64,000 nt of DNA from Phymatolithon calcareum (taxonomy: Eukaryota; Rhodophyta; Florideophyceae; Hapalidiales), in contig OZ345362.1 of NCBI GenBank assembly GCA_977006965.1, forward strand, positions 2,480,001 through 2,544,000, read 5' to 3'. The notes beneath the pieces are model-generated. The model was not told the origin of the DNA and made no database searches. It saw nothing but the letters and a program-made list of their open reading frames with translations. Every line of letters begins with the position of its first letter. The stretch's first letter is position 1. Positions 40,730 to 51,394 of the stretch are shown one piece after another. A program made the translations under genes and the position numbers.

Positions 40730-43700
40730 TCACGTAGTTTGACTGTTCAGTATATCCTTGATTCGTATTTCTCTCCCAACAAGTGCTCCAGTGAGTCGCT
40801 TACATTCATATTCAATTTCAGGACTAATCTTGGATGAAGATAGAATGCGTTGGAGCGCGACCAGCTCAATCACGGCTGTGACACCAAAGTATGCACCAAG
40901 TACTGATTTTCTCCAAAGAGGTGCTCTATTGAATATCAGCCGTAGGCATCGCAACCGTGTAGACCTTTCTCTTACGCGGAGAACCATCGGTAGATTGTTC
41001 GAATCAGTTGGTATCTCGAGCGATCTTCCCTCTTCTTCCTCTGCCCATAACTCAATGCTTTCTTTTCGTCGCCCTTTCTTTGAGACTAAACCCTCCCTGG
41101 CTTTGTCGAGAGCTTGCTGCAGATCTTCATATTTCTTGAGGCACTCTATGTCCTTGGTTGCCTCCTTAATATCTTCATCTCTCCCAGAATACTCATCTGC
41201 TTCGTCGAGGCGCTTCTTCTGTTTCACTAGACTCGCAGAGAACCTTTCTGCTTGGTGTCTTCTCCTCATGGCAGGTGGTTCTAGTTGGCACAGAACTCGC
41301 ATTCTTCCATGGCGGTGCTGGGCATATGTCCCAAAAACATACTTGAAGAATAAACCTTCTGCAGATTCGATTGCTGATTGTAATCGCTTTGTCAGAGGCG
41401 TGACGTGGAGTGCATACTCCCACTTTGGCAAAATAAGCGACTTGAAGATTGTAATGCATGTCACAGGCTGAAAGCCTCGAACATTGACTCCAATATCCTG
41501 CAGTTTGTGTATGCAACCCACTGCATTTCGTACTCTTGATAACGCCATGTCGTCTGTTACGCCTTTGTGGTTCATGCTTATACCGAGATACGAGAGCCTC
41601 CAAGCTTGATGAAGAACTCGACCCGCAATGTGGAAGGTGTGTTTCCTGAGTCCCTTGTATTTAAGGATCTCGCTCTTTCCTGGCTTTGTGTTCCAGCTCA
41701 TACCATTTTCCTGCGCCCAGGTAGTCGCTATATCAAGTAGCTTCTGCATTCCTTCTCCATCCTTTGATCGCAACTGGACATCGTCAGCGAACAGTTGCGC
41801 TGGATTTTCAGAGACGTCGCTGGGGACCTTGGAGACCGCTTCCGCGAATGTATCCATGAAGATATTGTACAGGCACGGGCTCAGTGGGGACCCTTGCGGT
41901 ACTCCTCGATCGATAATGCACCATGTTCGTGTATCATCGCCTGCTGACGTAACCCACGAGGGTTTCAGAAGATATGCCACCATCCTTGTTATTTCGTCGG
42001 GTAGTTTCTGTTCGAGTCTTTTCATGAGGATGTCTCGTGGCACCCTGTCATATGCTGCAGAGAGGTCAAGAACCGCGACAAAAGGATGCCCATCTTTCAT
42101 GGCACATTTTGCCCGGAGTATCGCAATATATGTGCTCTTGTCTTTTCGGAAACCTAGCTGAGCACTGTTGAAACGGTAGTGTTCCCTTATGTATGAGTCG
42201 AGTGCGGAATCGATGATTTTCCTGGCTTGACTTAATAGCGATATAGGTCTGTAGTTCGCTGCAACATGGGGTGGGCCTTTCTTGTACAGAGGGATCAGAG
42301 TAGCTTGACGCCACGCTCGCGGAAGACATTGGAGCCTCCCACATGTCTCCCATAAGGCTATCAATATACTCAATCCGGCTTCCTTATTCGCATGCATCAT
42401 TTCAACTGCCACTCCGTCAGGGCCGACCGCCTTCCCTTTTGGTGCTCGGTTGAATGCCCTAGTAATGTGCCGCCTCATTGCCCTGTTGACTGTAAAAGCC
42501 TTTAGTGGCACATTCCAGTCTTTGTCAGCCTTGCACACATTAGAAATATACGCAGAGAATTTGCTTGGTACTGGAGCTCCGATTGCCTTGTTCGACCCTT
42601 TCCTCCTTGTTTTTGGCTTCATAATTTTGCTTGCAACGTTGGCTGCCTCAGTGGGACCCAGTTCTTCCACTCCATCAAGGTATCTTTCAAACTGCTCACG
42701 TTTCGCATTTCTTACTTTCTTTTGGATTTGTGTCTTAATTTCTCGGAGGGCAAGCCGGTCATTTTCAAGCTCGGTTCTTTTGTAAATCTTGTACAATCGA
42801 GTTCGCTTCTTGGCTAGTTTGTCGAGCTCATTGTTCCAAAAGGTCTTGAATCTTGACAGCCTGGGCCTAGAGGACGTCCATGGCTGTATAAGATTCTTCG
42901 AAAACCTTTCGTACCATTTTTCCAAGTCTTGTTTGCGATTGCAGGCTTGCAGTTGCTCTAGCATCATCGGCGCCCACTTGGACATTTCTTCTTTTGCCTT
43001 GGCTGCTTTTGCTGCGCTTCGCCTGGCGGACTTTGAAACAACTGTCTGCCTTTTCCCAGGAATAATCCTGTTGTTGATGACTCTCGTTGCCACCGGAATG
43101 TGTTCGGTGACGCCTTCACACATTCCGTTGACCAGTTCAGGTACCTCTGCTTCTAAACATTTTGTCATGAAAATATCAATGTTGCTCTTCCCCTGTCTGG
43201 AGACAAAAGTAGGACTTGTTGCAGTCCTTACTCTCCAGTTGAACTTTGCAGCCCACGAGAGAACCTTGTTTCCTCGCCAGTTACTCACGCGGTCCCAGTG
43301 CCTATGTCTTGCATTGAAGTCGCCCATAACTAGCGACTTCCCTCTGCAGTGTTGGTGAATGAATTTGAGACATTCGTCATATTCCTTGTGACTAGCAAGC
43401 GGGGAGATGTACACAACAGCGACGGCAATGTCCATTACATTAGCAACTTCCACCTGGAACATTCGTGTAGCCATTTTCCCAAGAGTTCTTGTCGGAGTTC
43501 CAGGCTTAGTCAGTAAAGCAACTCCACCACTTGGTCGTTCCCCAGGCCCCTGGGGGCGGGTTGCGCAAATTTGGTCGTAATTCACCCTGATCGCCGTGTC
43601 TTCTTTCTGAAACGTCTCCGTCAGTCCAAGCACTTGCATATGGAATTTTTTCATTAATTGGTCGACCATCGTGGGCGTCTCCGCTGAGCCGCCCACGTTG

Positions 43701-43735
43701 AATGTGGAAAATAATATTCTATTTCCAAAAATCAT
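40730..43735 (-). CDS. LINE-I ORF2: AP-endonuclease and reverse transcriptase
   Basis: 1001 residues, uninterrupted. Endonuclease (about 1-220): FSTFNVGG at the start, LTET (Glu40), VVYISPLASH, GDFNARHRHWD (138-148), SNIDIFMT and TEHIPV at the position where relatives have SDH, so the last catalytic His (212) is present in a changed context. Reverse transcriptase (about 475-780): LIPLYKKG, NYRPISLLSQARK, AVLDLSAAYDRVPRD (Asp557), GVPQGSPLSP (611-620), LFADD (649-652, catalytic), GKSEILKYKG and LSYLGISMN. The C-terminus (to 1001) has ECKRLTGALVGRE and no RNase H domain. It nicks target DNA and copies the element's RNA at the nick. The ATG overlaps the ORF1 stop in ATGA, suggesting coupled translation. 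Confidence 0.93.
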   Translation of the reverse strand: MIFGNRILFSTFNVGGSAETPTMVDQLMKKFHMQVLGLTETFQKEDTAIRVNYDQICATRPQGPGERPSGGVALLTKPGTPTRTLGKMATRMFQVEVANVMDIAVAVVYISPLASHKEYDECLKFIHQHCRGKSLVMGDFNARHRHWDRVSNWRGNKVLSWAAKFNWRVRTATSPTFVSRQGKSNIDIFMTKCLEAEVPELVNGMCEGVTEHIPVATRVINNRIIPGKRQTVVSKSARRSAAKAAKAKEEMSKWAPMMLEQLQACNRKQDLEKWYERFSKNLIQPWTSSRPRLSRFKTFWNNELDKLAKKRTRLYKIYKRTELENDRLALREIKTQIQKKVRNAKREQFERYLDGVEELGPTEAANVASKIMKPKTRRKGSNKAIGAPVPSKFSAYISNVCKADKDWNVPLKAFTVNRAMRRHITRAFNRAPKGKAVGPDGVAVEMMHANKEAGLSILIALWETCGRLQCLPRAWRQATLIPLYKKGPPHVAANYRPISLLSQARKIIDSALDSYIREHYRFNSAQLGFRKDKSTYIAILRAKCAMKDGHPFVAVLDLSAAYDRVPRDILMKRLEQKLPDEITRMVAYLLKPSWVTSAGDDTRTWCIIDRGVPQGSPLSPCLYNIFMDTFAEAVSKVPSDVSENPAQLFADDVQLRSKDGEGMQKLLDIATTWAQENGMSWNTKPGKSEILKYKGLRKHTFHIAGRVLHQAWRLSYLGISMNHKGVTDDMALSRVRNAVGCIHKLQDIGVNVRGFQPVTCITIFKSLILPKWEYALHVTPLTKRLQSAIESAEGLFFKYVFGTYAQHRHGRMRVLCQLEPPAMRRRHQAERFSASLVKQKKRLDEADEYSGRDEDIKEATKDIECLKKYEDLQQALDKAREGLVSKKGRRKESIELWAEEEEGRSLEIPTDSNNLPMVLRVRERSTRLRCLRLIFNRAPLWRKSVLGAYFGVTAVIELVALQRILSSSKISPEIEYECKRLTGALVGREIRIKDILNSQTT

Positions 43736-45231
43736 GACATCTCGATTCCTTCAGCGTCCCTGTGCGATGCTGGTGTGGGTATCGGGTTGGAAATATCTTC
43801 ATGGTTGGGTACATCATTTTCATTCACGCTTGGCTTAGGTGTTGATTCAGTCATCACGCTCTTTTCTGGGTCCAGGTTTTTCACTTGCAATTCGGCATTG
43901 TCGTTGGAATGTTCAAGATCTTCCCTTGCTCTATTCCCGTGGGTGCCCATCAAAGTTCCATCTCTTTCGATGGCCATCGAAGCCAGATGTGGTTCGATGC
44001 CTTCTGTGGGGTCTTTCGAAAACTCTGCGCTCTCATTGCACGCAGACATACTTCTAACTTCGCTATCAGAATGCCTGTGGGTACCCACCGGATTCACGTT
44101 CGGAGTCCCTTTCTCAAGGGCTTCTATCTCATCTTCTGCCCTCTTCTCGTTTTTCCTGTACCACTTTCGTGTCTGAAAGTCTCCAGTATATCTGGCGCAT
44201 TTCTTCATTCTCTTCTTTATAGCCCATAAATTCTTCATTACGCGATCTCGTTCTGAAAGAACTGTCTTTTTGGATACCGAATCTTTGAAGAGATGGTACT
44301 CTTTCTCGTGCGTTAGCCCAGATGCCTTCATTGTCGCCAAGACTCTGTCGCTAAAGTGCTGACTAGTCAAGATTTCCAGTCTGAACTTTCCGATGAACGA
44401 GATCCCTAGAACCGCCCTTGCAGGTAGCACTTGAATCATTTCCTTGTATAGCTCGACTTCGTCCATTCTTTCCATTCCTGTGAAATAGAGCGGAACTATC
44501 TCACTGGGGCGGGCTTTCGTTACATTTCCCCTTATGGCATTTGAAAATTTGATCACTTTCGAGCTGATATGGCTTTCAAAATGTGCCGGTGTCGGACGCT
44601 TGAGCGCTGCGACTGCAGCATACGAAAGAGGTGCGGGCTGTGGGATCCGCTCTGTATTCTTTCGCAAACCAGGCATATCATTACCTCCAAAATTGTTTTC
44701 TTGTCCGGACCGGATGCGGGAGGAAACTTCGTGTGCCCCCGGTGAGACGTTAACACGTCTCGAGACGTCTTGGTGTTGCGTCTCCTGCGGTGTGACACCC
44801 TTGTCAATATGTTCAGACTCATTACTTCTGCGCATGGTTCTCACTTGTGCTTCTACGAGGGTCATCCTTTCGCACACTTCAGTCAAAGTTTTCATCATTG
44901 TGTCAATTTTCTTCAGTATGGTATTGGTATCCGCACTTCCCTGCGCCTGCGTAGGGTTGCGGGTCACTGCCAGCTCTGCGATTTCTATCTCCAGTGCAAC
45001 AACTCTACCTTGGGTACTGGAGTTGCAGGCCTTGCAAATAGTTGAGATTCCATCGCCGGACGCCGTGTCATGTAAAATGAGCTGACCTTTGACTTCACAT
45101 TTGTTGCACCGGACTCTTTCTCTTATCTTCAGGAAACGTTCTTTCATTTCTGACACGTGAACTTCGGCTTGAGGCTGCGGGCCGCAGTCGTTTTCCGGTT
45201 CCGGTTCCGTGTCCTCTCCTACCTGATCCAT
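43732..45231 (-). CDS. LINE-I ORF1: zinc-ribbon and coiled-coil RNA-binding-type protein
   Basis: 499 codons from the ATG at 45231 to TGA (43732-43734). Residues 42-69 show CNKC and CKAC (C-x2-C-x20-C-x2-C), a zinc-ribbon pattern; about 77-135 (LEIEIAEL, ILKKIDTMMKTLTEVCERM) looks coiled-coil; the middle is basic (RDRVMKNLWAIKKRMKKC) and the end acidic and Ser-rich. The same frame continues upstream beyond a single TAA (45352-45354) to an ATG at 45645, with matching acidic Ser-rich sequence on both sides of the stop, so the family protein is probably about 137 residues longer and this copy carries a nonsense change. It presumably binds element RNA, by analogy with other LINE ORF1 products; it has no similarity I can name. 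Confidence 0.75.
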   Translation of the reverse strand: MDQVGEDTEPEPENDCGPQPQAEVHVSEMKERFLKIRERVRCNKCEVKGQLILHDTASGDGISTICKACNSSTQGRVVALEIEIAELAVTRNPTQAQGSADTNTILKKIDTMMKTLTEVCERMTLVEAQVRTMRRSNESEHIDKGVTPQETQHQDVSRRVNVSPGAHEVSSRIRSGQENNFGGNDMPGLRKNTERIPQPAPLSYAAVAALKRPTPAHFESHISSKVIKFSNAIRGNVTKARPSEIVPLYFTGMERMDEVELYKEMIQVLPARAVLGISFIGKFRLEILTSQHFSDRVLATMKASGLTHEKEYHLFKDSVSKKTVLSERDRVMKNLWAIKKRMKKCARYTGDFQTRKWYRKNEKRAEDEIEALEKGTPNVNPVGTHRHSDSEVRSMSACNESAEFSKDPTEGIEPHLASMAIERDGTLMGTHGNRAREDLEHSNDNAELQVKNLDPEKSVMTESTPKPSVNENDVPNHEDISNPIPTPASHRDAEGIEMS

Positions 45232-45354
45232 CGCCTCAATCTGTACGCCTCTCGCTCGGGCAACAGTTTCGTTCGCTTGCTTGCGAATCGCGTTTGCGAA
45301 GTGCTCGAGCTCGCGTAGTTCCTCGAGGTCATCAATTGAACTCTCCTCAGATTA

Positions 45355-45645
45355 ATCAAGGTCACTTTCCGAGTCGGACTCTTCGATCGAGCTCACTGGG
45401 CTGGCGCTTCTTCTATTCTTCCTGGATCGCAGGCGGGTAAGAATTGGCGAGCACCGATTCGATTCCATCGACTTCTTCCGTGGTCCGGCTGCTTTTCGTG
45501 CTGTGTCCTTTTGTTTCAAAGATTTACCTTTCTTTGATACCTTTTGAGACGCCGACGAATATCCCTTCTTTCGCTGCGAGATGCTTTTCTTCCGAGTTAC
45601 TCGCCAGGGTTCCCGATCGGAATCGGGTGGTTCGTGCGTCCCCAT
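45355..45645 (-). pseudogene. Upstream part of LINE-I ORF1 before an in-frame stop
   Basis: ATG at 45645 (MGTHEPPDSDREPW), a strongly basic run (KKSISQRKKGYSS, SKKGKSLKQKDTARK), then SIEESDSESDLD and TAA. Directly after the TAA the frame reads SEESSIDDLEELREL and continues to the 45231 ATG. The continuity of the acidic stretch across the stop is the evidence for a nonsense mutation. Confidence 0.65.
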
Positions 45646-45893
45646 GTCTTCCCAAGAACTCCGCTTTGACGCGCTGTGCGACAGCCTCACCGCTAGTGGA
45701 GAAAGTTCCGAGTTTCGCAACGTTCTTCACCAACTTTTCCCGCGCTGAAAATTCCGCGTCGTTCCAAACGGCACTGCACGGAGCTTCGGCACTTGGTGTT
45801 ATGCGGGATTCGGCAGTATAAAGTTGGGGTTGTTTGAACTTTGAGGTCAAACTATTTTCAAAATAATTTGCACCATTATACCGTCCCTCGAAC

Positions 45894-45929
45894 TTTTGGT
45901 ATACCGTTTTTTAAAACGGTATACCAAAA
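45894..45929. repeat. Perfect palindrome, 17-bp arms, 2-nt centre
   Basis: TTTTGGTATACCGTTTT and its complement around TT. It lies about 110 bp outside the LINE-I target duplication, so it is not part of that element. Confidence 0.93.
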
Positions 45930-46699
45930 CTAGAAAGCGATGAACGGTACAGTCAGACCTCGATAACTGGAACCTCTTTTTTAGAATAACCTCGGTTAGC
46001 AGCATAATCCAGTGCTCCACGAATACCATATCGGCCTAAATTTAACGAAAATTAAAGGATTCTAGAATATTTGATAGGAGCATTACTTCATGTTCGAGGT
46101 CACGGGGCATACCTTAAATTTTGTTATAATTTTGTTTAGCGTACACGGAGCATAACCTCACTCGTAGAATACTGTAAGTACTTTTCATGTTTCTCCTGCC
46201 ATTGGCATACAGTACAGTAGAATATGGCTACTGTTCGGCACACGTGTGATCCAAAACTTATGATTCAAAATTCGACTTGAGAAGAACCTCGATTTTGAGA
46301 ATATTGGACCATTCCACATTGCCCATGCATTTATCGAGGTCTGACTGTATGTCGAAAGCACGGTAAATGGGATGCAGGGCGTTTCTCAGACTTGGCCATA
46401 AGATCAAATGGAAACAAATTGAACCAATAAAGAGAGAGCAAGCACGCTGTCCATGACACGCGGGTAGTACGCCGTCGTCAAGAGGTTGTTTGACAAAATC
46501 GTGTAAACCGAATGATATATGATATGGTACAGTACTTGAATCAGTGGACTCGTTTCGCATTGCTGTCAATGAGTTTTTTGAGGAAGTAACTGTTTACGTG
46601 GATGGACGGAAAGACCTACAGGGGCTCCAGTGCATACGTTAATTTTGCGAAATGGCTCAATCTACTCCAAGATTACTGAAAACGATATTTCCCGCAGCT

Positions 46700-47013
46700 C
46701 CCAGAAGAAATCAGCGCTGAGGTGAAGGATCATCATGAAAATACAAGTTCAAGACGGATTTAAGCAGGCTAAAATCAGGGCTGGCCGTTTCCCATCAAGA
46801 ATCAATAAGCAAGGAAATCAATAAGCCCGAAAAAAAATCAAGGAAATTACAAAAAACAGGAAAGAAGGAACAATGAAATAAGAACAGTAGGAGAAGTTCA
46901 ATGGAACAACCAGGAAAGAAGCTCGATAATATAGAAGATAAGCTAGAAAGGTGCCGACTTGCCTCTAGTTGGGACACAGGGTACCTTCTCAATAAAATCC
47001 AGTTAATTACGTT
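46700..47013 (+). repeat. Rep-C copy
   Basis: A-rich body, then GAAAGGTGCCGACTTGCCTC, GGGACACAGGGTACCTTCTC and AATAAAATCCAGTTAATTACG-like end. The copy at 56080-56357 matches over the same span; minus-strand copies lie at 57690-57830 and 59140-59200. Confidence 0.65.
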
Positions 47014-47914
47014 TCTCTGATTAGTGGCACTGAAGTGCTGTTTTTCATATTAGTGACACTGACGTGCTCTTTTTCAATTTAGTGGCAGGGAAAATATTTA
47101 GCCATTCTCATTTCGAGTGAGAGCGAGAGTATTGAGAAGATTGCAGACTCTCGAGCAACCACTGGTCTCCCGAAAGACCATGCCATTATCAGAAGTTCTA
47201 AATAATTACTCTACTTGATGAAAGGCTTCCAAGCCGCGATCCCTAAGTCCTCCAAGTTTCATTAAATAGAAGCAAAAACTCAATATCTCATGATTATTTT
47301 TTAACATTGCTGACTCATTGCTAACTCAACGCTGCCTATGAATTCAGAATATGATTGACACACGCTCTCTCTACGGTTCATCACCCTAAATTGGTACTTC
47401 ATAAGGGCGCAGTATCTTCAGTGACAAAATCCAAGTATGCAGAGACCCTAACTCTCCTCCTCGTCTCTGGCGTGCCTGGCAGCGAGGTTCGGAAAGTGGC
47501 ATCTTCCCCTTTTCCAACTATGCTAGTACAAATACGGTTTAGCATTGCTGTGCAGTATTGCATGCGTGACTGGTTGCAATTTCGTAATGAGCCGTAAGAA
47601 GTCTACGTTTTTGTGCTTGCACATTGTACTTAGGGCCTGAAGGCCTCTTATTATTGTACGCGTTTTCTGAACCTTTCTTGTGCCGCGTCTTAGAATCGGA
47701 CGCACCGGATAGCAAGACAGACAAACATAATGATGGAAGCGTCTATGCGACTAAGGTACTTTCACAGCTTTCTGCAGCACGAATCCCTTCGAAGGAAAGG
47801 GACTGAGTATTCATAGTTGCATTCAGGACTATCAAGCATTCAAAGACAGTGCAATCCTAGAGCCATGCGTGTGACAAGCTCTTTTGGCGTATATGCATGG
47901 ATGGATTTTGTGAC

Positions 47915-48030
47915 TATCTACGTGGACTTGAAAAACGTGGAACCACTGCGTTTGCTTCGGGGGGGAATCGAATCGACATAATAAGAAGCTGCACTGTTCT
48001 CCTAATTAACTAGCAGGACTTAGCTCCGAG
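47915..48030 (+). repeat. SINE-2 internal fragment
   Basis: CTACGTGGACTTGAAAAACG, GTGGAACCACTGCGTTTGCT and CCTAATTAACTAGCAGGACT match the middle of SINE-2. Confidence 0.55.
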
Positions 48031-48577
48031 TAGTACTCTTAGGAGAATATTATTCAGCGCAAGAAAAGAGTGTAGTTCGAGCTTCTTTGCGCTCAACAGC
48101 TTACAGTCAAATATGTATCGTGCATGACAGTTGTGCTCTATTGCAGTTTGTGTATAATCTCTAGTTCACCTTCGGCGGAGAGCCATAAGCTCTGGAACAT
48201 CAGCACATTCAGGCGATACCTCAACCTAATGGGTGTAGGGGTCTCCTACTACTCGAAAATTTGAACTACATGTACATCATATACAGATAATACAGAATAC
48301 GATGGACCGCACTTTGACTTGTCTCTGTTTTTGATATCAACAGCAATAGTGCATGCAGAACGTCCTTGTCAACAATCAACTCCATTGCCAAAAGGGCAGC
48401 TCAATGCATGGTATGAAAGCCAGAGCGACAGGTGCATTCTTGTAAAGAGACTCCCCAATGCAGAATAAGTACAGCACTGCAGCTTGCCGTTTTTCTGTCA
48501 CATATCTGCTTTCCCACCATGCTCCTGTGCCCTAAGACCCTACTCCAGCCTAACGCATACCTTTCCTGAAAGGAGGG

Positions 48578-49240
48578 ATGGCCTGCTCCGGCCACAAGCA
48601 AAGAATCAGCTATGTGCTAAACTCGTCGCCCAGTTCTCCCATTAACGTTCTTTCTTCTGGTACTCACGTAAAGAGCGAAGCATTCACAATAGATTCTCTA
48701 CTCATCGGTGCTCGATTCCTCGAGTGGTCTAGTGGGACGTCGCCTGCAATCATGAAACAGCCCACCACTGCTCGTGCCGCAGCGAACATACCAGCGGCGC
48801 GCCCGCATGAAACCATCGTTGCCTCTGTGGCCCCGGTACACCCCCGCGCGCGGCTCCGTGAAGTTCATATGAAGCGGACGAGGAGACCGTGCGTGTCATG
48901 TGACATCTGCGCCCATAAATTCCGCTCAGCTGCCGTTATGCGAAAGCACAAGCGCGTTGTCCATGAAAAAGTGAAGCAGTTCGAGTGCAATGTGTGTAAG
49001 CGCCGCTTTGCTGAGAAGTCCAACCTCAAGAAGCACGTCATCGCAATTCACGAACAAACACATTTGCAAAAATGCAATGAATGCAGTAAGATGTTCAGCT
49101 TTACCGATGGCCTTCGAAGGCATATCAATAATTGTCACCTGGACCTTCGACCCTACGAGTGCGACCGTTGTCCTTCTGCTTTCAAGCAACGTACTCATTT
49201 GCAAAAGCATCAACTGACCGTACATCATTCCGCGTCGTAG
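48578..49240 (+). CDS. ZF-D, four-finger C2H2 zinc-finger protein
   Basis: 220 residues from ATG 48578 (MACSGHKQRISYVLN), single exon. Fingers at about 108-129, 137-158, 166-187 and 195-216, all ligands intact; the chain ends four residues after finger 4. Finger 2 (AEKSNLKKH), 3 (TDGLRRH) and 4 (KQRTHLQKH) match the paralogs. The finger 3-4 link reads HLDLRPYEC, with Asp where the others have Gly. The N-terminal motifs are weaker than in ZF-A and ZF-B (ISYVLN in place of INFLVH). A basic stretch (HMKRTRRP) precedes finger 1. Confidence 0.9.
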   Translation: MACSGHKQRISYVLNSSPSSPINVLSSGTHVKSEAFTIDSLLIGARFLEWSSGTSPAIMKQPTTARAAANIPAARPHETIVASVAPVHPRARLREVHMKRTRRPCVSCDICAHKFRSAAVMRKHKRVVHEKVKQFECNVCKRRFAEKSNLKKHVIAIHEQTHLQKCNECSKMFSFTDGLRRHINNCHLDLRPYECDRCPSAFKQRTHLQKHQLTVHHSAS

Positions 49241-49889
49241 TTTCTAAGTCAAGGAATAACACCCACGAGAAGACAAGTCACAAGTTTCCTCAAATTACTC
49301 CGCTTGGCAGGCGGTCGCGTGTACTCATGGCCTTTTGAGGGTACTCAGAGACTACGTGATTGGCTCTGAATGACCAACAGTTCAAACACCACCGCCATTG
49401 AGCAGATTCGGAATGGTACAAATGTGACTGTACTTGAGCATCACGTTGAATCGGAAGACAGATGGAAGAAGTATCAACAAGTTTTAGTCCGCTCTGTTTT
49501 CTTTTGGGAGCGCACAGTGAGAAGTGGTCGGAAGAGGCGTCGCGCCATGCCCGGTCCCCGTTTTCGGAAACAAGCGTTCACATTGGAGTACCACAACTAA
49601 CTGGTGTACGACGACATTCTTGAACAGCACGTGCTCCTTCCTGAGGTTCCACAAAGCTGAGCGCGAAAAGTAAAACACTCTCTTTTGGTTCTGAACTGTT
49701 CATTGCCGTTTTGCCACATTCTCTATCCGACGCATTCTGAGTTATAACGTAAATTGAAGCATTTCTGTTTCGCCTTGCTAATATGCTTTGGAAATTATAC
49801 GCTCCGTCTCCTCAAATGTTAACTCCTTGTGTGAAGAACCTGCAAATAATAATAATATCAACAAATGGTCTATTGCATAGAAGAACAAA
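49241..49889. other. Downstream of ZF-D, nothing recognised
   Basis: Short frames without domains; AT-rich towards 49.9 kb. Confidence 0.4.
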
Positions 49890-49965
49890 AAGAAATGGGA
49901 GTTTTATTTAAAAAGTACCAGCGCATCTGCAGGCACTTGGGATTACTTTGCGAAGGCCATACGGC
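49890..49965 (-). repeat. Rep-A 3' fragment
   Basis: The minus strand gives AAGTGCCTGCAGATGCGCTG, GTACTTTTTAAATAAAACTC, a diverged Rep-A end. Confidence 0.5.
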
Positions 49966-49976
49966 AACGCACCGGG

Positions 49977-50175
49977 GATATTTGATGATTTTGTTTTGAG
50001 AGCTCCCAAAGCCTCACCTTGGAGCAAAGGGGCAGGTCTTGTGGTAATCTCTAAGGTAAAGTACTCTGGCTACTCAAAACGCTCTTGATTCGTAATTCTC
50101 TTCCAGCACGAGCACCTGTGAGTCTATTGCACTCAAATTCAATTTCTTCGACGACGCTAGAGTTCGTTATGACAG
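49977..50175 (-). mobile_element. LINE-I 3' fragment
   Basis: Plus strand GGATATTTGATGATTTTG, GAGAGCTCCCAAAGCCTCAC, then the ECKRLTGALVGRE coding block on the minus strand. About 200 bp, 5'-truncated. Confidence 0.8.
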
Positions 50176-50499
50176 TAACCTAGGTCCATCATTTTGGGGG
50201 CTGGAGACAGCTGCCGATCCGCTACCATACGCGTGCGTAACTGCGCTATCTGTTCTTTTCTCGTTGACCATGTTTTGCGCTTCTCCTCTGCAATTAGTTT
50301 TGGTTCTTCTGCCGTCGTCCAGGTTTCTTTCGACTTGCTTCCTTTGAATTGATTTTAGACAGGTTGCCCCAGATCTCGCATCTGACTCACCATCTCTTGG
50401 TCCCTGAGAATCGACCGAAAACCCAGCGGATCCCCGCGTTATTGTGTGCTTCGTCCTGAGAGAAAGGGTTTTTCTCGTCGCATCGTCATCTCTCATGGG

Positions 50500-51010
50500 T
50501 AACTGCCTTTTAAGCTTGTGTTCTCCTGCTTTCCAGATACTTGTTGGGGCTCGGAGCGGGATTCTCCACCTCCATGTGCTCCAGGGTTTTCAAGTCTTGA
50601 ATTACTTTGATCTGTCTTCTGTCGCTCCGTTCCTTTCCGTGTGGCAAAGCCTTCGGGCCAGCCTTGCAAGCAGAAGTACCTGTCGGCAGGTTCGCAGTGA
50701 TGGAAGGCCCACTATTTTCCTAAAGCGCTCGGTTCGGAAGGGTTAAAGCCTTTGAAAGGATCCCCCGATATCTTTTTTTCAAGCTTAGATGCGCGTTAAT
50801 GGTGTGAGATGTACTGCATATACAATCATCTTGCGGACAAAGTCTTTGCACACGGTCAGGCCAGTACGCGGGGGGAATCCATGACGATTCAGCCGATTGG
50901 ACTTAAGCTCTTCCACTCTGTTTCGCCCTGTGCTATTTCGTTGGAGGAGCTTTCCGTCCTTAACACCGGCGACAGTCAGAGGTACATTTCTCAATTGCTA
51001 TTTTCAAGTA
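50500..51010 (-). pseudogene. Possible LINE reverse-transcriptase scrap
   Basis: Minus frame (50994-50785) reads VPLTVAGVKDGKLLQRNS and VRKMIVYAVHLTPLTRI, which loosely recalls the thumb region of LINE RTs (compare KWEYALHVTPLTKR in LINE-I). Too short and diverged to be sure. Confidence 0.25.
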
Positions 51011-51394
51011 CTTTCCAGCAAACTTCAATTAGAGCTCTCCTGTGTGACCCGAGAAACTGAAGATACTGTTGTGTTTTTTCGACCCAAGCATAAGCTTCTA
51101 GGGCAGCGCTGTTGCGAAAAGGACCTGCGGGATAAAGCGGATAGAGAGATGAGAAATAGAGAGCGGCCCGATTACCTCTTTAGACAACTTCTGTAAATGA
51201 TCATCTTCGCCATAAATCTACTTCGACCGTGGTATCATGATCGACGTTTTTCGGTTTGCGTGTACGCAAAACGCGACTTGAAAGCAAACCATGAAATTTT
51301 GTCCGCACACATCAAGAATTTGTGTAGGGAGGCCTTCAGTATTCCGTCGATGAGGAAAGTAACTTTCCCCTTCGAGATCGCGAAGGAGATCAGA

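Larger units (their letters stand above)
40638..45781 (-). mobile_element. Full-length-looking LINE-I (40650-45769) with 12-bp target duplication
   Basis: GGCACTGCACGG is found at 40638-40649 and 45770-45781, delimiting a 5120-bp element on the minus strand. Sense order: 124-nt leader to the first ATG of the ORF1 frame (45645), ORF1, ORF2 and a short 3' end (TTAAAATAAATCAACACATATC). It is the best-kept copy here; six other copies are 5'-truncated. The perfect duplication and intact ORF2 point to a recent insertion. Confidence 0.92.
45930..48577. other. Intergenic, repeat fragments only
   Basis: Holds Rep-C (46700-47013) and a SINE-2 fragment (47915-48030). Short frames elsewhere have no domain. 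No promoter motif was found near ZF-D. Confidence 0.4.

Noticed and set aside
40758-44230. Long plus-strand frames across the LINE-I (for example 237, 177, 189, 133 codons)
   Set aside because: They are antisense shadows of the intact LINE-I ORF1 and ORF2 and have no motifs.
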